A stretch of 6,400 nt of DNA from Phycisphaerales bacterium (GCA_028288775.1 JAQGHP010000228.1:1-6400), one strand, 5' to 3'. Counted from the stretch's first letter, positions 1 to 5,787 are shown. Numbers and translations are program-made. Notes: generated from the letters alone by a model not told the origin.

Positions 1-2
1 GG

Positions 3-1130
3 CGCGGCTTGGAGGAATGGTTCAACACCAAGGGCACAAAATTAGGCGAGGATGACCGCCTGTTCATCTACTTCACCGGGCACGGCGGCGCGGGGAAGCC
101 GGAGGAGAACACCACCATCAGCATGTGGTGCGAGCAGCCGCTGACCGTTACGGATTTCACTAAACTGCTCGACAAAGTCTCGCCCAAGACGCAAGTCGTG
201 CTGATTATGGTGCAGTGCCATTCCGGCGGGTTTGCCAACGTCGTTTTCAAGGACGGCAAGCCGGGGCCAATGCTTTCGCCGGCCCGGCGGTGCGGATTTT
301 TCGCCACCACCTTCGACCGCAACGCCGCGGGCTGCACCGCCGACACCGTCGAGGAGGATTACAAGGATTACTCGACCTATTTCTTCGCCGCCCTGGGCGG
401 CAAAACGCGCACGGGCAAGCGCGTTTCGGGGTGTGACCTCGATGGCGACGGCCACGTGAGCTTCGCCGAGGCGCACGCGCACGTGCTGCTCCATTCCGAC
501 ACAATCGACATTCCGGTCACGACGTCGGACATATTGCTGCGGCAATTCAGCGACGTGACGAAACCCTCACTGGTTTCAGTTGATGCGCCGTACTCGGATT
601 TGCATGAGCGCGCGACGCCGTTGCAGCGGATCGTGATGGAGTCGCTGTCGAAGGAGTTGGGGTTGTCCATGCCGGGTAGGGCGGCTGAATCCGTGCATCT
701 CGCGGAGATGCTGGACGCTCAACGGAAGAGCGCGGAGGCCGAAGCCCACAAGCGCAATGAGGAGCGAGGGAATCTCGCTCGCGAGATGCGGTCGCGCCTA
801 TTGCGGCGATGGCCCGAATTGTCCAATGCGTGGCACCCGCGCGTGGCGGAGCTGATGCAAAAGGAGGGGGCGGAAATCCAGCAGGCGGTCGAGTCGGACA
901 GCGCCTACCCGCGCTGGGAAATCGTCCGCCGGGAGGCAGACGAACTGGACAACAAGGCGATGGCCCTGGAGCGGAAGTGGGCCAAGTGCAAGCGGCTCAC
1001 ACGGACACTCAAGTCGGTGGCCCTAGCCGCGAATTTGGAAAAAGTTGCTTCGCCGGAAGTGGTGGAGCGGTATCACCAACTGCTGGTCGACGAGGCAGGT
1101 ACGCTGGGCCCGGCGGTGGATGGGAAGTAA
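3..1130 (+). CDS. Caspase-like cysteine protease (C14/metacaspase-like), 5' end missing
   Basis: The reading frame is open to the left edge, so the N-terminus lies outside the window; TTG at 9 is only the first start-like codon and residues here are numbered from it. The visible part is 373 residues. A hydrophobic strand ending in FTGHGG places the catalytic His at residue 25, and a second strand ending in QCHSGGF places the catalytic Cys at residue 70, the His/Cys dyad of clan CD proteases (caspases, metacaspases, C13). A hydrophobic YFFAALGG helix (124-131) and a complete EF-hand-type loop DLDGDGHVSFAE (143-154) follow, at the place where bacterial C14 proteins often carry an acidic DGDG segment. 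Residues from about 200 onward are charged, Arg/Glu/Ala-rich and mostly helical, possibly coiled-coil, with no domain I recognise. The position two before Cys, usually Asp in metacaspases, is Val68. Caspase-like fold is confident; substrate and role are unknown. It ends convergently with the next gene. Confidence 0.82.
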   Translation, partial: RGLEEWFNTKGTKLGEDDRLFIYFTGHGGAGKPEENTTISMWCEQPLTVTDFTKLLDKVSPKTQVVLIMVQCHSGGFANVVFKDGKPGPMLSPARRCGFFATTFDRNAAGCTADTVEEDYKDYSTYFFAALGGKTRTGKRVSGCDLDGDGHVSFAEAHAHVLLHSDTIDIPVTTSDILLRQFSDVTKPSLVSVDAPYSDLHERATPLQRIVMESLSKELGLSMPGRAAESVHLAEMLDAQRKSAEAEAHKRNEERGNLAREMRSRLLRRWPELSNAWHPRVAELMQKEGAEIQQAVESDSAYPRWEIVRREADELDNKAMALERKWAKCKRLTRTLKSVALAANLEKVASPEVVERYHQLLVDEAGTLGPAVDGK

Positions 1131-1135
1131 GCATA

Positions 1136-1231
1136 TTGTGGCACGGATTTTCCCCCGCGCGAGGTGCGTGAAGAGGCGGTAACCGCTCTTTCTCTCACGC
1201 ACTCCGCACGGGTTGAAAACCCGTGCCACAA
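1136..1231. repeat. REP/MITE-like inverted-repeat element between convergent genes
   Basis: The ends are perfect 11-bp inverted repeats, TTGTGGCACGG at 1136-1146 and CCGTGCCACAA at 1221-1231; after one mismatch the match extends five more bases inward. Inside are a second nested pair (GTGCGTGA at 1164-1171 with TCACGCAC at 1195-1202) and a small dyad around GCGGT/ACCGC (1176-1186). The right end is itself a compact hairpin, GCACGGGTT-GAA-AACCCGTGC (1206-1226). No ORF of note lies within it. It fills almost the whole gap between two converging genes. A related terminal motif recurs at 4016-4084, which supports a dispersed repeat family. It may act as a bidirectional transcription barrier, but no T-run follows the hairpins on either strand, so it is not a textbook intrinsic terminator. 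Confidence 0.75.
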
Positions 1232-1254
1232 GACACGAATGCGCTTGGCGCGCT

Positions 1255-2487
1255 TTATTTGCCAGCCTGGGGCGGATGCGGCTTCAAATCCTGCTGGGCT
1301 TCCTGGAGGGCCAGGACCGCGTAGGCAGTCGAGAGAATCGGCTTGTTTTCCATCCACTTTTGGGTGCCGACCCAACTGCCGTCGGGGGTTTGGTCTTTGG
1401 CGAGTTTCTCAATCAGCTCGACGCGCCAGTCGTGCTTGCCGCCCTTGGGGTCGGTGATGACGGGCTCGCCGTAGGCGCGGAGGGCGCGGGCGAGGGTGTG
1501 ATAGTAGTAAAACAAACCATAGTCCGCGGCCTTGGGGTCCTTGGGGTTGGCGAACTGGATGCCGGGGTTCTGGTCGAGCGTCCAGTTTTTACCGATCCAG
1601 GACCACGCGGCTTTCACCCGGGCGTCGTCCTTGGTGAGGCCGGCGTAGATCATGCTCTTGAGGCCGGCGTAGGTCATCGAGCCGTAGCCGCGGAGCATGC
1701 GGCGGCCGTCGGGGCCGGTGTATTCGCCGGCCTTGGAAGCGCCGCCGTCGGCGGGGGTGTAGACGAAGCTGCCATCGTCGCCGGCCCATTTTTGGTCGTT
1801 GGTTTCCGAGTTGTTTTGAGCGCGGGTGATGAACTTGAGGGCGGCATCGTACGCGGGATCGCCGGGCTTCAGGCCGGCGTCGTGGAGGGCGTCGAGCGCG
1901 GTTTGGGCGTTGCTGAGGTCGGGCTGCCCGCTGTGGCCGTAGCCCCATCCGCCGTGACGGGGGTCGGAGGAATCAACCTTTTTCGTCTGGTCGGGCACGC
2001 CCTGGATTTTGTCGGTCCATTCCAGCGTGCGGAGGTAGGCGACGGCCTTGTCCATCGCGGGCTTGTATTCGGGAGACTTGGAGCTGGCCAGGGCGCTGGT
2101 GGCGATGGCGGTGTTATACGTCGCGAGGAAATCGGCGGAGATGCTGCCGTCTTCCTTTTGATGGCTGAGCAGATTGGCGAAGCCCTTCTTGATGAACTCC
2201 TGATCTGCGCCGTACTTGGGGTCTTGCACGAAGGCATTGAGGACGATGGCGGTGATGGCGGGGGGGTCACCCACGCCCTGCCAACTGCCATCCGGCTTTT
2301 GCTGGGTCTTGAGGTATTCGAGGCCCTTTGCGATCTCTGCCTGCACCACGGCGGCCGGGTCCTGCTTCGCCGCGGCAGGGGCGCTCGACGCCGGGGTTTC
2401 CGGGGCGGCCATTAATAGCGCCGCGGCGCTGAGCGTGGTAGCCGCGGCAAGCGCCGCGGCGATGAGTGCGTGGTGCGGGCGTTTCAT
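1255..2487 (-). CDS. Secreted prenyltransferase/squalene-oxidase-repeat protein
   Basis: A 410-residue protein read from ATG at 2487, chosen because AGGAG lies six bases upstream and the N-terminus is then a signal peptide: MKR, a long Ala/Leu stretch (residues 7-28), then a Pro/Ala linker, so cleavage is probable near residue 27-28. The mature part repeats an alpha-helical hairpin ending in a glycine-rich turn: PDGSW (65-69), EDGSI (112-116), HGGWGYG (178-184), DDGSF (237-241), PDGSW (368-372). Each turn is followed by a Thr/Ala-rich helix, for example YGSMTYAGLKSMIYAG (268-283). This is the QW/PFTB repeat pattern of (alpha/alpha)6 barrels found in squalene-hopene cyclase and prenyltransferase beta subunits. 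At 410 residues it has about one cyclase domain, and the DxDDTA acid motif of squalene-hopene cyclase is absent, so cyclase activity is unlikely. Export suggests a binding or structural role. Fold is confident, function unknown. It is divergent from the sigma factor gene. Confidence 0.85.
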   Translation of the reverse strand: MKRPHHALIAAALAAATTLSAAALLMAAPETPASSAPAAAKQDPAAVVQAEIAKGLEYLKTQQKPDGSWQGVGDPPAITAIVLNAFVQDPKYGADQEFIKKGFANLLSHQKEDGSISADFLATYNTAIATSALASSKSPEYKPAMDKAVAYLRTLEWTDKIQGVPDQTKKVDSSDPRHGGWGYGHSGQPDLSNAQTALDALHDAGLKPGDPAYDAALKFITRAQNNSETNDQKWAGDDGSFVYTPADGGASKAGEYTGPDGRRMLRGYGSMTYAGLKSMIYAGLTKDDARVKAAWSWIGKNWTLDQNPGIQFANPKDPKAADYGLFYYYHTLARALRAYGEPVITDPKGGKHDWRVELIEKLAKDQTPDGSWVGTQKWMENKPILSTAYAVLALQEAQQDLKPHPPQAGK

Positions 2488-2493
2488 GGAAGG

Positions 2494-2498
2494 CTCCT
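2494..2498 (-). promoter_or_regulatory. Ribosome binding site of the secreted repeat protein
   Basis: On the minus strand this reads AGGAG, six bases before ATG 2487. It sets the start of the secreted repeat protein and rules out the much longer in-frame extension to 2913, which would delete the signal peptide from the N-terminus and run into the divergent sigma gene. Confidence 0.8.
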
Positions 2499-2682
2499 CA
2501 AAATCGGCAGACGAAAGAACAACGCGAACATTGCGTCGGGACGATGATGCTACACCCCCGGGGCAAATATTGCACAAGGATGGCGGGAGCCCGGCGCGTT
2601 CTTCTAGACCAGGCGCCGCGGACGTAGCCGAAACGAATTGCGATTGTACATCGGTCCTCGCATCGCTAGATTCGCCGACGGC

Positions 2683-2697
2683 GGGCGGGCGGGAGGG
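2683..2697 (+). promoter_or_regulatory. Perfect four-run G-quadruplex motif upstream of the ECF sigma gene
   Basis: The + strand reads GGGCGGGCGGGAGGG: four runs of exactly three guanines with one-base loops C, C and A. Short loops of this kind are known to favour very stable parallel quadruplexes. It lies about 95 bp before the sigma factor start, on the sigma coding strand, and just after the weak -10 candidate at 2667-2672. If that promoter is used, the motif would be at the very 5' end of the mRNA. The motif is read directly from the sequence; folding and a regulatory role are inferred, and a GC-rich genome will produce some such motifs by chance. Confidence 0.45.
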
Positions 2698-2780
2698 CAT
2701 AGACTTATCGGACCCGTCGCGGCGTGCATGATTGCCCGAAAAACGCCGCATTTGCTTTGCCGTTCGGCTGAAACTTCCCC

Positions 2781-2784
2781 GGAG
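2781..2784 (+). promoter_or_regulatory. Ribosome binding site that places the sigma start at GTG 2792
   Basis: GGAG here is followed seven bases later by GTG 2792, a near-ideal spacing. It favours that codon over the in-frame TTG at 2732, which lacks a purine-rich site; GTG 2798 is a second possibility two codons on. Confidence 0.65.
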
Positions 2785-2791
2785 CGAGCGC

Positions 2792-3337
2792 GTGTCAGTG
2801 GATGAGAGCAGCCCCGATCCCCAACCCCCCGGCCCGCAGGCGGACACGGCCGCTCTCTTCGAGCAGGCGGTGCGGACGCACTCGCGGCGGCTGCTGGCGA
2901 TCGCACGCTCCATTGCCGGGAACCGCGCCAGTGCCGAAGACGTGGTTCAGCAGGCCCTGGCGAATCTGTTCGAACATCGAGCCCGCTACGACTGGCGCGA
3001 GCCCGGCGGCCTCATGCGGCGGGCGGTGGTCAACGAGGCCCTGCGCATCCTCCGCCAGCCCCGCATGACGATGGTCGCCGATGATCATCCGGGCCATTCG
3101 TCGCTGCCCGACGGCGGCATGCTCGACCGCGAGACGATCGAGAAAGTGCGGTCGGCGATCGACCGCCTGCCGGAGCATTTTCGGGCGGCGCTCGTGCTGT
3201 GCGAGTACGAGGGCATGGCGTACGTGCAGATCGCCGAGGTGCTGGGGTGCAGCGTGCCGCAGGTGAAAACGTGGCTGCACCGTGGGCGCAAACAGTTGGC
3301 GCGGATGTTGGAAGAATTTATGAGCCCGGAGAAGTAG
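2792..3337 (+). CDS. ECF-family RNA polymerase sigma factor
   Basis: A protein of about 181 residues, the usual ECF size. Region 2 is seen as FEQAVRTHSRRLLAIARSI followed by the acidic core-binding segment ASAEDVVQQALANLFEH, then the -10-recognition helix GGLMRRAVVNEALRILR. A linker follows (about 90-115), then region 4: IDRLPEHFRAALVLCEYEGM, with the helix-turn-helix AYVQIAEVLGCSVPQVKTWLHRGRKQL that contacts the -35 element. Regions 1.1, 1.2 and 3 are absent, as expected for this family. The chosen GTG start follows GGAG at 2781-2784; a TTG at 2732 would add 20 residues, Arg/Lys-rich and unlike the family. The next gene encodes a membrane protein with an anti-sigma layout, the standard ECF arrangement. 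Regulon and subgroup cannot be told from the sequence. Confidence 0.92.
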   Translation: MSVDESSPDPQPPGPQADTAALFEQAVRTHSRRLLAIARSIAGNRASAEDVVQQALANLFEHRARYDWREPGGLMRRAVVNEALRILRQPRMTMVADDHPGHSSLPDGGMLDRETIEKVRSAIDRLPEHFRAALVLCEYEGMAYVQIAEVLGCSVPQVKTWLHRGRKQLARMLEEFMSPEK

Positions 3338-3361
3338 GCGGTAGGCAGAAGGCAGAATGAA
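3334..3361 (+). repeat. Four degenerate heptamers spanning the sigma stop codon
   Basis: The DNA reads gtaggcg / gtaggca / gaaggca / gaatgaa, four seven-base units in tandem. The TAG stop of the sigma gene is bases 2-4 of the first unit. Heptamer arrays of this GTAGGCA/GAAGGCA type are familiar to me as dispersed noncoding repeats in several bacterial genomes, and their reverse strand translates as a recognisable CLLPTAY-like peptide in spurious ORFs. The array fills much of the gap between sigma and anti-sigma. Confidence 0.65.
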
Positions 3362-3385
3362 GACGGGGTGGAAACGAGATTGAAT

Positions 3386-3979
3386 ATGGCGAGTGAAACC
3401 GATCTGGAAATGCTGGAGGCGTACCTCGACGACGCGTTGTCGGCGTCGGAGGTGGTGGGGCTGGACCGACGGCTGATTACCGAACCCGGGTTGGCCACTG
3501 CGTTGCAGACGGTGCGCGGCCGGCGGGCCGTGCGGCTGGCGCTGTTCAAGTCGCACGAGCCGGACGATGCTGCGGCCGAAAAATTCGCGGACGTGGTCAT
3601 CGCGTCCGCGCGCCGGAGCGCGTGGCATCGGAAAATCGTGCGGGCTTCGCGGGCGGCGGCAACGTTGGCGGCTTGCGTGCTGGTCGGATTCGCGGCGGGT
3701 TGGATGGGCCGCGGACACGGGCCGGTCGCCCCGGTCGCTTCGGTCGGGCCTCATCCTGCCAAAGTCGAGGGACACCTGGTGGCCCATGTTCCCAAGCCGG
3801 GTGACACGGGCGGGATGTACCAGGTGGCGCTGACGGACGAAAATGGAAACGTGATCGCGGTGCAGAAATTTAATCGTGTCGAAGACGCCCGGCAGTTTGC
3901 CGACGACTTGGGCCAGTACCAGGCCCGCCGACAGCAGGTCGAAGAGGGCAGGCCGATGTTGATTTCCGACCGGTTTTAA
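3386..3979 (+). CDS. Membrane-anchored, zinc-less anti-sigma factor (probable)
   Basis: Read from ATG 3386 this is 197 residues; GTG 3368 in the same frame would add six, and neither start has a strong ribosome binding site (GAG at 3376-3378 suits the ATG). The N-terminal cytoplasmic part starts ETDLEMLEAYLDDALSASE, the acidic EAYLD-type opening common in anti-sigma factors, with helices to about residue 88. It lacks the HxxxCxxC zinc motif; its only Cys (97) is in the membrane span. A single transmembrane helix covers about 90-107, preceded by Arg/Lys residues (cytoplasmic side inside). A Gly/Pro/Val-rich linker (110-142) leads to a small C-terminal domain, YQVALTDENGNVIAVQKF (145-162), then a charged helix. 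I do not recognise that domain. Position 48 bp after the sigma gene, on the same strand, supports one operon and a role in holding the sigma factor at the membrane. Partnership is inferred from context and layout. Confidence 0.72.
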   Translation: MASETDLEMLEAYLDDALSASEVVGLDRRLITEPGLATALQTVRGRRAVRLALFKSHEPDDAAAEKFADVVIASARRSAWHRKIVRASRAAATLAACVLVGFAAGWMGRGHGPVAPVASVGPHPAKVEGHLVAHVPKPGDTGGMYQVALTDENGNVIAVQKFNRVEDARQFADDLGQYQARRQQVEEGRPMLISDRF

Positions 3980-4015
3980 GCGGGCCGCCAGCTTGGAAGT
4001 GGCTTCAGTTTCTTT

Positions 4016-4084
4016 GTGGCATGGGCGCCTTGCCTATGAACCCGCCGCTATAGCGATAAGACACGGGCGGGCCGCCCGTGCCAC
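4016..4084. repeat. Second, shorter copy of the GTGGCACGG inverted-repeat family
   Basis: The outer arms GTGGCATGGGCG (4016-4027) and CGCCCGTGCCAC (4073-4084) match at 11 of 12 positions when inverted. The right half holds a near-perfect palindrome, CACGGGCGGGCCGCCCGTG (4062-4080), with nine-base arms around one centre base. The terminal GTGGCAYGG motif is shared with the element at 1136-1231, but the interior differs in sequence and length. It lies between the anti-sigma and PDZ genes and may separate them transcriptionally; no T-run follows. The rest of the 180-bp gap (3980-4159) holds no gene. Confidence 0.65.
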
Positions 4085-4146
4085 GAGAAGTGGGAAACAG
4101 TCTCTTAGCAATTGACCGGCCGCTATCGTGAATGGGGCTGTTACTT

Positions 4147-4151
4147 CGGAG
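4147..4151 (+). promoter_or_regulatory. Ribosome binding site that places the PDZ protein start at ATG 4160
   Basis: CGGAG is followed eight bases later by ATG 4160. This favours the ATG over the in-frame TTG at 4112, which would put 16 extra polar residues before the signal peptide. Confidence 0.65.
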
Positions 4152-4159
4152 CGCAGGCG

Positions 4160-5407
4160 ATGGAAGTAAACCGATTCAGTCTTCCTCAACACTTCCGGCG
4201 CGTCCGGTGCGCAGCGCTCGTCTTGTTCGCGTTCGCTCCGTCCCTTCGCGCCGACCCGCCAGCACCCGCGCCTGGGCCGACGACGCGGCCGATGCTCGAA
4301 GTGCTCAATCGTGAAACGCAGGACCTGTACCACGAGGCTCGCCGGGGCGTGGTGCGCGTGCAGTTGCCGCCTTCGCGGTGGATGAACGCCTACGCGATGG
4401 CCCCGATGAACCGTTGGGACAAGCTCGACCCGGAAGTGCGAAAGAAGTTGGAGCAGCAGCGGCGCACGGGGGCGCAGGATCCGCAGCCGCGTGTTGCGAA
4501 GAACGCTGATGGCGGCGAGACGCCTCCCGCAACGCAAGAGGGCGTCGAGAAGGTGCCAGCGGATGGGCACGGCACGGTCATCTTCGTGCGCCCGCCGACG
4601 GACAGCGGCGCGCAGGCACAGCAACAACAGCGCGAGGCCGTGCTGGGCGGCAAGCTCCAGATGGAGATCCGCACGGCGATCCCGTTCACGCCGAACACGG
4701 TGGGAATGCTGCTCGACGATGCGGGGCATATTCTCGTTCCCCTCTACGTGGAGCGCGAGGCCGTCGGCGACGGCACGGTGCGCCTCGCCTGGCAGAGCGG
4801 CGAAGTGGTAGACGCGAAATTCATCGGCTCGGATCGGCAGACCAACCTCACGCTGCTCCAGGTGAAAAAGACTGAAGGCAAACCCGTCCGCCTGGCCGCG
4901 GAAAGGCCGGCGGACGGCTCGCTCGTGCTGTCGCTCGCGCCGGGGGATGCGTCGGGACGCCTGGCCCTCTGGAATGGCGGGCAGCAGGAATATGGGATCA
5001 TCTTCACCACCGACGGCCGGGCCGCGGGCATCGCACGCTACGGCCAGTTCCTCAGCGGCTCGGCGTGCAGGCTGATTGCCGACCAGCTGGTGCGATTTGG
5101 GGCCGTGCGGCGGGCGACGCTGGGCGTGATCATCACCGAGATTCGCAAGGACGACCCGCTCCGTGAGCAGCTTCCGGTGCTGGGCACGCGGACCGCGATG
5201 CGGGTGGACGAAGTGATCCCCGGCTCGACCGCCGACAAGGCTGGGCTGAAGCAGGGCGATCTGGTGCTCGCCCTCGCGGGCGAAGCCGTCAGCGACATCC
5301 CCAGCCTCGCCGCGGCCATCGCGGCCCGCAGTGGCGAAACCGAGCTGCAAGTGCTGCGCGGGACGGAGATCCTTAAGATTTCGGTGGATTTGCAGCAGCA
5401 GAAATAG
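4160..5407 (+). CDS. Exported HtrA-like pseudoprotease with C-terminal PDZ domain
   Basis: A 415-residue protein. Residues 1-31 form a signal peptide (Arg-rich n-region, hydrophobic AALVLFAFA, cleavage probably after SLRA), followed by a Pro/Ala linker. Residues 45-175 are a poorly conserved charged region with a Gln-rich patch (AQAQQQQ, 151-157). From 179 to about 295 the sequence follows the trypsin-like fold of HtrA/Deg proteases: GMLLDDAGHILVPLYVE (182-198), GEVVDAKFIGSDRQTNLTLLQV (214-235), GIIFTTDGRAAGIA (279-292). The catalytic His of the NHV motif is missing from ILVPLYV, the Asp of TDLAVL is Asn229, and the GNSGGP serine loop is absent, so proteolysis is unlikely. A PDZ domain covers about 318-412, with ligand loop ATLGVI (319-324), VDEVIPGSTADKAGLKQGDLVLALAG (349-374) and closing strands to the C-terminus. 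It probably binds proteins or peptides outside the cytoplasmic membrane. The nearest upstream gene is the anti-sigma gene. Fold confident, partners unknown. Confidence 0.8.
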   Translation: MEVNRFSLPQHFRRVRCAALVLFAFAPSLRADPPAPAPGPTTRPMLEVLNRETQDLYHEARRGVVRVQLPPSRWMNAYAMAPMNRWDKLDPEVRKKLEQQRRTGAQDPQPRVAKNADGGETPPATQEGVEKVPADGHGTVIFVRPPTDSGAQAQQQQREAVLGGKLQMEIRTAIPFTPNTVGMLLDDAGHILVPLYVEREAVGDGTVRLAWQSGEVVDAKFIGSDRQTNLTLLQVKKTEGKPVRLAAERPADGSLVLSLAPGDASGRLALWNGGQQEYGIIFTTDGRAAGIARYGQFLSGSACRLIADQLVRFGAVRRATLGVIITEIRKDDPLREQLPVLGTRTAMRVDEVIPGSTADKAGLKQGDLVLALAGEAVSDIPSLAAAIAARSGETELQVLRGTEILKISVDLQQQK

Positions 5408-5420
5408 GCCGGGGTAAATT

Positions 5421-5649
5421 CGAATTCCGAATCCCCGAAACCCGAATCAAATCTCAAATCCGAATGACGAAATCCGAAGGCGGAATCCACGAAGGAACAC
5501 GAAAGTGAGCACGAAGGCGCACGAATGAATGAAGACTTCTTCTTCGTCCCCTTTCGAGTTCACTTTCGTGCTCATTCGCGGATTTCCCGGTTTCGGAATT
5601 CGAAATTGGTCATTCGGATTTGATTCGGGTTTCGGGGATTCGGAATTCG
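5421..5649. repeat. Large imperfect palindrome with 33-bp perfect outer stem
   Basis: Bases 5421-5453 are the exact reverse complement of 5617-5649 (33 bp, including the EcoRI-like GAATTC and CCCCGAAACCCGAATC blocks). The stem continues inward after a seven-base tandem duplication (TCAAATC twice, left arm only): 5456-5468 pairs with 5609-5621. A further ten-base pair, CACGAAAGTG (5498-5507) with CACTTTCGTG (5561-5570), lies nearer the centre, and the loop region is about 50 bases. The arms are built from degenerate short units, such as CGAAT/CCGAAT outside and CACGAAGG inside, and are AT-richer than the flanking genes. Open frames here translate into repetitive Phe/Ser/Arg peptides and are not genes. 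It lies in the 380-bp gap (5408-5787) between two rightward genes; the remaining part, 5650-5787, shows no gene. Confidence 0.82.
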
Positions 5650-5787
5650 GATTTCCCGTCTCGCCCACAATTATCGGACTTCCGTTCCCTCCTCGTTCCC
5701 GTCTCTTCCGAATCCGCGTTTGGCGATTAACCCACTCCGAGCCCGCGACGATGAAGCAGACGACGCCCTAACGGGGCGACTCTGCGC

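Larger units (their letters stand above)
2488..2791. other. Divergent intergenic region between repeat-protein and sigma genes
   Basis: About 300 bp separate two divergent starts, so both promoters should lie here. I see no strong consensus promoter. The best sigma-70-like candidate for the rightward sigma gene is TTGTAC (2644-2649), a 17-bp spacer and TAGATT (2667-2672), matching consensus at only about half of the positions. On the minus strand a weak TTGTGC/TGTAGC pair with 17-bp spacing occurs near 2547-2575. The clearest sequence signal is the G-quadruplex motif at 2683-2697, listed separately. No ORF with its own start and ribosome binding site is supported here. Confidence 0.5.

Noticed and set aside
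1206..1226. Intrinsic terminator at the hairpin between the convergent genes
   Set aside because: The 9-bp stem is good, but neither strand has a T-run after it; treated as part of the repeat element.
1213..2415. Long + strand open frame (400 residues)
   Set aside because: It is antisense to the QW-repeat gene, Gly/Val-rich, with no recognisable domain; the opposite strand has clear family motifs.
2488..2913. Upstream extension of the secreted repeat-protein frame (would give 552 residues)
   Set aside because: AGGAG plus ATG 2487 and a signal peptide mark the real start; the extension overlaps the divergent sigma gene and has a low-complexity Arg/Ser composition.
2795..3787. Minus-strand open frame of 330 residues
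   Set aside because: It runs antisense across two genes with clear sigma and anti-sigma features and includes the heptamer-repeat peptide.
4112..4117. TTGACC as a -35 box for the PDZ gene
   Set aside because: No acceptable -10 hexamer is found at 16-18 bp spacing.
4034..5350. Long minus-strand open frame (438 residues)
   Set aside because: It is antisense to the HtrA-PDZ gene and His/Arg/Leu-rich; the + strand carries signal peptide, protease-fold and PDZ motifs.
5447..5771. Short open frames on both strands in the gap after the PDZ gene
   Set aside because: They translate the palindromic repeat into Phe/Ser/Arg repetitive peptides, with no independent start signal.
5751..5771. Six-codon leader peptide (ATG to TAA) before the sensor gene
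   Set aside because: No ribosome binding site, attenuator-like structure or biased codons; likely chance.
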